A stretch of DNA of 57,221 nucleotides from Actinotignum schaalii_C. Its GTDB lineage: Bacteria > Actinomycetota > Actinomycetes > Actinomycetales > Actinomycetaceae. Below are positions 50,964 through 57,221 of this stretch, in pieces. The DNA lies in the NCBI RefSeq assembly GCF_034119425.1, contig NZ_JAWUEL010000012.1, positions 1 through 57,221 on the forward strand, written 5' to 3'. The notes below the pieces were generated by a model that had not been told where the DNA came from, did not search any database, and worked only from the letters and a program-made list of their open reading frames with translations. The position numbers were made by a program, and so were the translations under genes. The stretch's first letter is position 1. Every line of letters starts with the position of its first letter.

Positions 50964-53900
50964 ATGGCTGAGCATCCACGCTGGCGCCGATTGGGCGTCA
51001 CCTGTGCGTGTGCCGCACTCATGGGCGGCGCTCTCGCTCCCGCAACCGCGGCGGCCACGGAATCGGATGGGCACGCTCCCCTCGACATCCGTGCTACGGT
51101 CGCCGCGGCGGAAAGTGATCCGAATTTCACCGGGAAATGGTTTATTGAGCTTAAGAGCGAACCTCTTATTCGCGGTGGTTCCTCCGCCCGCATCGCGGGT
51201 GAACAGCGGGAATTCACCCAGACGGTCGAAGATGACGGTGGCGAGGTAGACACCTCCTACCAGCACGTCTGGAATGGCGTGACCGTCGAAGCTGATTCGG
51301 TGGAACTGGCGCGCTACGTTAACGACGCTAATGTCATCGGTGTTTACCCGGTCCTCACGGTGGAACGGCCCGCCGAGGTGGACTCGAATGCGGAAATAAA
51401 CCGCCCCGGCGAAACTCCCGATATGTATTCTGCGCGGGAGATGACCGGCGCAAGCGTGGCCAATGAAGAATTTGGAGTCACCGGCAAGGGCGTGCGCGTA
51501 GGAATTATCGATTCCGGCGTGGCTATTGATCACCCGGCTTTCGGTGGGAACGGTGTCAAGGGTGAGCGTGCTTTCCCCAATGACAAGATCGTGACCGGCT
51601 ACGATTTCGTGGGCGATTCCTTTAATACCGATCGCAGTGATCCGAATTTCCAGCCGGTCCCCCACCCGGATGCTCTTCCCGATGATTGTGGAGCCGGCGG
51701 CGGGCACGGTTCGCATGTTGCCGGTATCGCCGCAGGTAATGATCCGGAGAGTAAGTTCAAGGGCGTGGCTCCCGATGCTGTGATCGGTGCTTACCGAGTG
51801 TTCGGGTGCACGGGTTCTACCAGCTCCGAAGTCATTCTTTCCGCTCTCGAACGCGCTCAGCGCGACAAGATGGACGTTGTCAATATGTCTATCGGCGCGG
51901 CCTTCGCCACCTGGCCCAACTACCCCACCGCGGTGGCATCGGAAAATCTCGTTGCCGCCGGCGTGGTCGTGACGGCTTCGCAGGGTAATTCCGGTGCGAA
52001 GGGCATTTTCTCCGGTAGTGCTCCGGCGGTGGGCCCCTCGGTTATCGCGGTGGGTTCGGTGGACAATACCCACGTACTACGCCCGGTTGTTATGTTCAAC
52101 GGCGCGGCCGAGGGATTCGATAATGTAACGGAATCACCGGCGGTACCCACTGCGGGTAGGCTCGACGTCGTCGCCTATCCCGAAGGGCAAAAAACCGGTG
52201 CCGTTGACCTGCCCGGAACACCGTTTACCGGGAAAGCAGTGCTTATCTCCCGTGGAACCTCGACCTTCTACCAGAAGGCGCGTGCCGCGCAGGACGACGG
52301 CGCCGCAGCGGTTATCATCTACAACAACCAACCCGGCACCATTAACGCAACCATCGCCGGAAACCCGCCCGTAACGATCCCGGTCATCGCGGTTACCCAA
52401 AAACAGGGCGAGCGCTTCGAAGAGGCCGTAGCTGCTGGAAACGCGAGCCTCGAATGGACGGACGCGAAGCGAGTGGCCGCCTCCCCCACCGGTGGGAAGA
52501 TTTCCGATTTCTCCTCGTGGGGCCTGGCAGCGGATCTCCAGCTCAAGCCGGATGTCGTCGCCCCGGGTGGCAATATCTATTCAGCTTGGCCGGTCGATGA
52601 TGAGGTGACGCCCTCGTGGAAGACGATTTCAGGTACCTCGATGGCTGCCCCGCACGTGGCCGGAAGTGTCGCTTTGCTGCTCCAAGCCAATCCGAAGCTC
52701 ACGCCGGCGCAGGTGCGCACGGCTTTGCAGAATACCGCTGATCTGGTGACCGTGGATGGCAGCACGGATGCCCCGAAGCTTGCCACGCACCGCCAGGGTG
52801 CCGGCCTCATCAACCTTCCCGCGGCCTTGACCGCCGTCACGGAGCCGGGCGCGAATGCCAGCGGAGTTCCCACCGCTATCACTCCCGCGAAGATTTCTCT
52901 GGGCGATTCTGACGTGCAGGAAACGACGACGCTCACCGTGCACAACGCCTCGGCAGCGCCTGTCACCTACACCTTCACGGCGGATACCCACGTGCGTGCC
53001 ACCAGCGGGCCGCATGATCGTTTCACCAGCTACAACGGGACCGATGCTCAGGTGGCGATTAGCCCAGCGCAGGTGACGGTGCAGCCCGGGGCAGAAGCCC
53101 AGGTACAGGTTTCCGTGACCGATCCGACGAACGTGCCCGAGGGGACGATGTACGGCGGTTATGTGGTGGTGCACGGCGATGATAATTCCACCTACCAGGT
53201 GCCCTTTGCGGGTCTCAAGGGCGATTACGAAAACGCCTTACAATTCCTGCACACCACGTGGAAGGTCAAGGACATCCGCCCGGATATCGCCCAAAAGCGT
53301 CCGGATCTGGCGAATCTGCTCGCCTACGATCCGCCTTCTCTGACGAAGCTCATTGCTTGCCCCAACCCCGCCACCATCTACAAGGGTGAGTGCCTGGATA
53401 AGGGTGCGCAGTACTCCAATGCTCCCAATTCCGAACTGTTCGCCTACGCTATGGACTACGCCAACGGCGCGGTTCCGGTGGTGGAATACCATATCGATTC
53501 CCCGGTGCGGAAACTGGAGATCCGGGTCTTCCACGCGAACGAGGATGGCTCGAAGGGCGCTCCGGTTTCGGAAAATAACGTGGTGCATAGTGAGGACGGT
53601 GTGGGGCGTACCGATCTGGGGCGCTTCGCCTGGGACGGTACCTACCTCGAATCAGCTTCGGCGACGACGCGCACCGCGGCCGCCCCGGGACGCTATGTCT
53701 TCGAGTTGCGGGTCGTCAAAGGTACCGGCGGCGGAACAACTGAGCCGACCGGTGACACCCTTCCCGGCTTCGCCCGCAGTGCCAGCGAAGAAACCTTCGT
53801 GACGGCGCCCTTCTGCGTCAAGGAATGCACGACGCCGCAGCCTACTCCCACGCCGGAACCTACCCCGAGCGAGGAACCGACCGCGCCCGCGCCAAGCCCG

Positions 53901-54857
53901 AGCGTCGAGCCGACAACTCCGGCTCCTGCACCGACTCCGAGCGTGGAACCGACGGTCGATCCGACGGTCGATCCGACCACGCCAGGCCCGGTGCCGACAC
54001 CCTCGGTCGAGCCGACGACGCCGGCCCCCGAACCCACGCCGAGCACGGAGCCGACGGAAGAACCTCCGGCACCTGCGCCCACTGAAAATCCGCAGCCGAC
54101 CGCGCCTGCGCCGAGCCCGACTGAGGAACCGGAACCCAGTGAGGAACCGAGCAAGCCGGCCACTCCCCCGGCCTCGCACGGCAATACCTTCTTCGTCTCC
54201 AATAGTTGGACGGCAACAGTTGCCTCCGCGGTCTTCTCCTACGGTCGAGCCGGCGACGAGGTCTACGTGGGTGATTTCGATGGGGATGGTAAGGATACCT
54301 TTGCGGTGCGCCGCGGAAATACCTTCTATGTCCAGAACTCGCTGGTCGGTGGGAATGCTGAGCAGGTCTTCTCCTACGGACGCGCTGGCGACGAAGTCCT
54401 CGTGGGTGATTTTGATGGGGATGGTAAGGATACTTTCGCGGTGCGCCGCGGAAATACCTTCTATGTCCAGAACTCGCTAGTTGGTGGGAATGCTGAGCAG
54501 GTCTTCTCCTACGGACGCGCTGGCGACGAAGTCCTCGTGGGTGATTTTGATGGGGATGGTAAGGATACCTTTGCGGTGCGCCGCGGAAATACCTTCTATG
54601 TCCAGAACTCGCTAGTTGGTGGGAATGCTGAGCAGGTCTTCTCCTACGGACGCGCCGATGACCGGGTCTTCGCCGGGGACTTCGACGGGGATGGTAAGGA
54701 TACTTTCGCGGTGCGCCGCGGAAACACCTTCCACATCAGTAACCGCCTCACCGGAGGAGATGCTGAAGCGACTCTTGCCTATGGGCGCCACGCTGATACG
54801 GTCTTCCTCGGGGACTGGGACGGCAACGGAACGGATACCCCGGCCGTGCGCCGATAG
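50964..54857 (+). CDS. Secreted S8 (subtilisin-like) protease with PA domain and C-terminal repeats
   Basis: 1297 aa, exported. Signal peptide about 1-32, inhibitor-I9-type propeptide (about 55-135), then the S8 catalytic domain with Asp183 (GIIDSGVAIDH), His248 (GGGHGSHVAG), oxyanion Asn342 and Ser559 (ISGTSMAAPHVAG). A PA domain is inserted at about 395-500 and a beta-rich domain follows (about 625-760), the layout of lactocepin/C5a-peptidase-like enzymes. A Pro/Glu/Thr/Ser linker (about 958-1070) leads to five 45-residue repeats ending at the stop. No LPxTG sorting signal is seen, so the repeats may hold it to the wall or to glycans, or it is released. AGGAAGGAA fixes the ATG. It stands alone; a C-terminal Pro-rich linker adjoins the repeats. 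Confidence 0.92.
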   Translation: MAEHPRWRRLGVTCACAALMGGALAPATAAATESDGHAPLDIRATVAAAESDPNFTGKWFIELKSEPLIRGGSSARIAGEQREFTQTVEDDGGEVDTSYQHVWNGVTVEADSVELARYVNDANVIGVYPVLTVERPAEVDSNAEINRPGETPDMYSAREMTGASVANEEFGVTGKGVRVGIIDSGVAIDHPAFGGNGVKGERAFPNDKIVTGYDFVGDSFNTDRSDPNFQPVPHPDALPDDCGAGGGHGSHVAGIAAGNDPESKFKGVAPDAVIGAYRVFGCTGSTSSEVILSALERAQRDKMDVVNMSIGAAFATWPNYPTAVASENLVAAGVVVTASQGNSGAKGIFSGSAPAVGPSVIAVGSVDNTHVLRPVVMFNGAAEGFDNVTESPAVPTAGRLDVVAYPEGQKTGAVDLPGTPFTGKAVLISRGTSTFYQKARAAQDDGAAAVIIYNNQPGTINATIAGNPPVTIPVIAVTQKQGERFEEAVAAGNASLEWTDAKRVAASPTGGKISDFSSWGLAADLQLKPDVVAPGGNIYSAWPVDDEVTPSWKTISGTSMAAPHVAGSVALLLQANPKLTPAQVRTALQNTADLVTVDGSTDAPKLATHRQGAGLINLPAALTAVTEPGANASGVPTAITPAKISLGDSDVQETTTLTVHNASAAPVTYTFTADTHVRATSGPHDRFTSYNGTDAQVAISPAQVTVQPGAEAQVQVSVTDPTNVPEGTMYGGYVVVHGDDNSTYQVPFAGLKGDYENALQFLHTTWKVKDIRPDIAQKRPDLANLLAYDPPSLTKLIACPNPATIYKGECLDKGAQYSNAPNSELFAYAMDYANGAVPVVEYHIDSPVRKLEIRVFHANEDGSKGAPVSENNVVHSEDGVGRTDLGRFAWDGTYLESASATTRTAAAPGRYVFELRVVKGTGGGTTEPTGDTLPGFARSASEETFVTAPFCVKECTTPQPTPTPEPTPSEEPTAPAPSPSVEPTTPAPAPTPSVEPTVDPTVDPTTPGPVPTPSVEPTTPAPEPTPSTEPTEEPPAPAPTENPQPTAPAPSPTEEPEPSEEPSKPATPPASHGNTFFVSNSWTATVASAVFSYGRAGDEVYVGDFDGDGKDTFAVRRGNTFYVQNSLVGGNAEQVFSYGRAGDEVLVGDFDGDGKDTFAVRRGNTFYVQNSLVGGNAEQVFSYGRAGDEVLVGDFDGDGKDTFAVRRGNTFYVQNSLVGGNAEQVFSYGRADDRVFAGDFDGDGKDTFAVRRGNTFHISNRLTGGDAEATLAYGRHADTVFLGDWDGNGTDTPAVRR
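54180..54854 (+). repeat. Five tandem 135-bp repeats (FG-GAP/VCBS-like 45-residue units)
   Basis: Unit starts at 54180, 54315, 54450, 54585 and 54720, in register with the reading frame. Consensus: GNTFYVQNSLVGGNAEQVFS followed by YGRAGDEVLVGDFDGDGKDT and FAVRR. The DFDGDGKD core is a calcium-type loop. Units 2 and 3 are nearly identical in DNA, including synonymous positions, so they arose by recent duplication; units 1 and 5 are diverged. Confidence 0.93.
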
Positions 54858-54902
54858 AACGAGTGAGATCCCCCTGTATTTTCACCTTTAAATATTAAAA
54901 GA

Positions 54903-54943
54903 ACCCCGATGCGTCGCTACTTATGGTGACGACACATCGGGGT
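54903..54943 (+). terminator. Terminator after protease gene
   Basis: ACCCCGATGCGTCG (54903-54916) pairs with CGACACATCGGGGT (54930-54943), one mismatch, and CCTTTGTTG follows. Confidence 0.8.
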
Positions 54944-54950
54944 CCTTTGT

Positions 54951-55233
54951 TGCATCGCGTAAAGATAAAGCTGAGAAACATCTTCTTGGTTAGTAGCTCG
55001 AAGATCACTAAAATGAAACAACCTCGCATTTGCCAAGGTCAGAGGGCTGTTTATTCCGCAAGGGCAGCGTTGAGTGCTCTCGTATTCCTCGAAATCACAT
55101 GACTCTAAACAAATACAGTAAGAAACTCGGTATTGTCATCTTGTCACTATAGCTGGTGCAAAATATCAAGTCACAGTGTCAAGAATGTGCGCGTCGAAGT
55201 GTGCCCTCGGTGGCGCTGTTGAAAGGATTGCAG
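54951..55233. promoter_or_regulatory. A+T-rich gap with candidate promoter for surface protein
   Basis: Together with the protease terminator, 376 bp without a gene. A possible promoter is TTGTCA (55141-55146), 17-base spacer, TATCAA (55164-55169). A 29-codon frame from 55013 lacks a ribosome site and is dismissed. The change to lower G+C seen in the next gene begins here. Confidence 0.35.
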
Positions 55234-57221
55234 ATGAAACTACGGGAAGAAAAAATTGGACAGGGGGTGAATCGGCTTCGCACCATCGCCGCGGGTTTGG
55301 TTTCCGGAATTATGGTTACCGGCGCTACGCTCGGCACGGCTTGGGCTGCGCCGGATAACACCGCTCCGACCCTGGAAATACAAAACGTCACAATCGCGAG
55401 CACATATCCCTTCGATCTGAAACGCATGATCGTGAAAGCCGGGGACGCAGAAGATTCTCAGCTCGGAAGTGATGACGTTGTCGTTACGAATAAGGGTGGT
55501 TTCACGGAAGGGAAAGATAAACCGAAGTATTCCGTGTATAACAAGGTTCGGGATTACACCATCGAATTCTCCCTCACTGATAGTGGAGGGAAGACCACCA
55601 AAGCTACAGGAACGGTAACAGTCGTTCCGAAGCGCCACCTGGAACGCTCCCATTCGTCAGCGAATGTCCTCGGTCGGGATACTAAGTATGGGAATACCCC
55701 GACCGAATCAAATGTGGCATTCCCCGCCGATCAGAGCACACCGTATGAATTCAAGCTGAAGTATGTTGATGATCAGACGAAAGAACCCGTTGCCGGGTTG
55801 AATCTCTGGTTCGAACGCAATAGCGAGATTATCAACGGAAATAAAGGGAAATTCTTCACCACTGATGCTAATGGTGAGATTAGTTTCTCGATGACTCGTG
55901 AGGAACTTGCCGCCTATTCCGAGGCGGATAAGCCCAACAAGCATTATCTCACTGGCTATGATCCAGCCGCACATATGAGATTTCTACAGCTCGTTGAGAA
56001 ATTTGAGTACTCTCCGCATTTGATGGCAATCTATGATCCGACACCGGGCCTTCCCATTGAGAAAGCGCACTACATCTATCCGGATGGCTCCACGCAGAAT
56101 TTCAATATTGGTCTGTGGGGAGAAAAGCAAAATCGGGTCAAGTTCAATGCTATCGATACCGTATACGAGATTGAGGAGGGCAGTGACTTCTATACAGGAC
56201 CTCAACGGAAACAGGAAGAGGTCGATAAAGCCCAGACTAACCTAAAGAAACTTGTTGATTCGTATAGCTATTTGAAGAATTCGGGTACTGAAGAGAACCC
56301 TGATTATCAGTGGACCACCATCCTTAGCGGAAACGATGCGCCTATGTATCGCGTAGCTTCCGGTAGTGTGGATACGTCCACCCCAGGCGAGTACCAGCTC
56401 ACGTTACAAGCAGGTCCTTTTGCTGATTGGATTTGGCAGGACAATGAGATGGGCCTTCGTTCCTATGCGGAAGATACCGTAAAGGTTCGGGTTGTTCCGA
56501 AGCCTGTTGTGAATTTCAAGCAGCTCCTTCCCGATGGTTCTACCAAGGCCGAATCTTCAGTTAAGGTAAGTCGTAATACTGTGGTTTCCCAGCCGGGTTT
56601 CCCGACCGTTAACACGGAAGAAAAGGATCACGTTTTCAAGGGATGGTTCAAAGATGAAAGCTTCACACAGCCTTTCGATTTCACCACCCCGATTACGGCT
56701 GACACAACTGTGTATGGACAGTGGGCTGCCGTCGCTAAGTACACGGTTACTTTCGATACTCGTGGCGGAAACGTAATTCCTTCCCAGCAGGTTAAAGCTG
56801 GATCTCCCGCACAAGAACCTGAGAATCCGATTAAGGAAGGTCATGCCTTCATCGCGTGGTATCTCGATGGTCATCAATATGATTTCGCTACCCCGGTTAA
56901 ATCTGATATTACTTTGACTGCGGAGTGGGATCAGATTCTATACAACGTTACTTACCGTTATGACGATGGGGTAACACCGGATGGTAACCGGCAGGTACTT
57001 CATGGCAAACAGGCCGAAAATATCGCACCTCCTGTTCGGGATGGATACAAGTTCATTGGCTGGTTTAAGGACGGTCAGCCTTATGATTTCTCCACTTCAG
57101 TTACGGGTGACATTACTCTCACTGGTCAATGGGAGAAAATAACAACGAAGCCTGGTGGTGATCCGGGGACGAAGCCTGGTGGTGATCCGGGGACGAAGCC
57201 TGGTGGTGATCCGGGGACGAA
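55234..57221 (+). CDS. Surface protein with InlB B-type (Listeria-Bacteroides) repeats, 3' truncated by window
   Basis: At least 662 codons; no stop before the window ends. ATG 55234 with GAAAGGA upstream. Signal peptide about 1-39 (RLRTIAAGLVSGIMVTGATL, ending at TAWAA). The long N-terminal part (40-420) has beta-rich segments and no motif I recognise. Three InlB B-type repeats follow (about 425-500, 503-568, 571-634), each with the F-x-GW-[YF] and D-F-x-T-x-[VI] pattern, for example FKGWFKDESFTQPFDF. An 8-residue repeat TKPGGDPG starts at residue 638 and runs off the edge; wall-spanning linkers before an anchor often look like this. Codons ending in A or T are much more frequent than in the rest of the window, suggesting transfer. 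An adhesin role is likely but not shown. Confidence 0.85.
   Translation, partial: MKLREEKIGQGVNRLRTIAAGLVSGIMVTGATLGTAWAAPDNTAPTLEIQNVTIASTYPFDLKRMIVKAGDAEDSQLGSDDVVVTNKGGFTEGKDKPKYSVYNKVRDYTIEFSLTDSGGKTTKATGTVTVVPKRHLERSHSSANVLGRDTKYGNTPTESNVAFPADQSTPYEFKLKYVDDQTKEPVAGLNLWFERNSEIINGNKGKFFTTDANGEISFSMTREELAAYSEADKPNKHYLTGYDPAAHMRFLQLVEKFEYSPHLMAIYDPTPGLPIEKAHYIYPDGSTQNFNIGLWGEKQNRVKFNAIDTVYEIEEGSDFYTGPQRKQEEVDKAQTNLKKLVDSYSYLKNSGTEENPDYQWTTILSGNDAPMYRVASGSVDTSTPGEYQLTLQAGPFADWIWQDNEMGLRSYAEDTVKVRVVPKPVVNFKQLLPDGSTKAESSVKVSRNTVVSQPGFPTVNTEEKDHVFKGWFKDESFTQPFDFTTPITADTTVYGQWAAVAKYTVTFDTRGGNVIPSQQVKAGSPAQEPENPIKEGHAFIAWYLDGHQYDFATPVKSDITLTAEWDQILYNVTYRYDDGVTPDGNRQVLHGKQAENIAPPVRDGYKFIGWFKDGQPYDFSTSVTGDITLTGQWEKITTKPGGDPGTKPGGDPGTKPGGDPGT
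57145..57221 (+). repeat. 24-bp tandem repeat, TKPGGDPG
   Basis: ACGAAGCC TGGTGGTGAT CCGGGG occurs three times exactly (57145, 57169, 57193), with the start of a fourth at the last base. In frame with the surface-protein gene; identical copies make slippage-driven length variation likely. Confidence 0.93.

Noticed and set aside
50949..52073. 374-codon minus-strand frame opposite the protease
   Set aside because: Complements a strongly supported S8 catalytic domain; no start signal.
54180..54854. CRISPR or mobile-element repeats
   Set aside because: 135-bp units are in frame and code for protein repeats; no spacers, transposase or inverted ends.
55013..55102. 29-codon frame between the protease and surface-protein genes
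   Set aside because: No ribosome-binding site and no similarity to anything I know.
57145..57221. CRISPR-like array
   Set aside because: The 24-bp units are contiguous, without spacers, and read in frame as protein.

Overview
The window looks like chromosome from a G+C-rich actinobacterium, most likely of the Actinomycetaceae (Actinotignum/Actinobaculum-like; this genus-level guess is inference). The evidence is a set of actinobacterial genes: RbpA, MihF, a helicase-dead PriA with degenerate nucleotide-binding motifs, HelY next to PafB/PafC-type WYL regulators, a DUF3866 protein, and an Lnt/polyprenol-phosphate-mannose synthase pair. There are no tRNAs, rRNAs, IS elements, prophage or CRISPR arrays that I can see. 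Most of the window is dense housekeeping sequence.

Region by region. (1) 1-3.9 kb: a divergent hexuronate module, uxaC facing a GPH-family symporter, separated by a 519-bp control region with two dyads. (2) 4.0-8.5 kb: pheS-pheT-SDR operon closed by a strong hairpin. (3) 8.6-13.4 kb: leftward genes, two paralogous small lipoproteins, a DEAD-box RNA helicase and an MFS exporter. (4) 13.7-18.8 kb: aspS, convergent with DUF421 and an MMPL/RND-type membrane protein. (5) 18.9-30.2 kb: rarA, rpsD, alaS-ruvX-mltG, an orphan prepilin peptidase, aroC-aroK, efp-nusB, and a small S4-domain RNA-binding protein. (6) 30.4-39.6 kb: mihF, gmk, rpoZ-coaBC, metK, priA, fmt-rsmB-rpe, the classical actinobacterial cluster for nucleotide, cofactor, one-carbon and translation-initiation functions. 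(7) 39.7-41.8 kb: an FMN riboswitch controlling a permease and a lipoprotein-binding protein (RibXY-like), with no ATPase alongside. (8) 41.9-50.6 kb: DUF3866 divergent from a tightly overlapping pafB-pafC-helY-lnt-ppm operon, then rbpA. (9) 50.9-57.2 kb: an exported-protein region with a large S8 protease carrying five 45-residue C-terminal repeats, and the first 662 codons of an InlB-repeat surface protein that runs off the window and is visibly less G+C-rich than the rest.

Widespread patterns. Many genes that lack a Shine-Dalgarno site have a TAnnnT -10-like hexamer ending 6-7 bases before the start codon (rarA, prepilin peptidase, S4 protein, priA, fmt, DUF3866, pafB), which is the signature of leaderless mRNAs. 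A 12-mer, CGACGACGCCGC, occurs exactly six times (plus near matches) in coding and non-coding DNA on both strands, far more than base composition predicts. No clear-cut new defence or biosynthetic system is visible. The best candidates for new biology are the 12-mer, the paired lipoproteins, the ATPase-less riboswitch-controlled transporter, and the exported-protein region at the right end.
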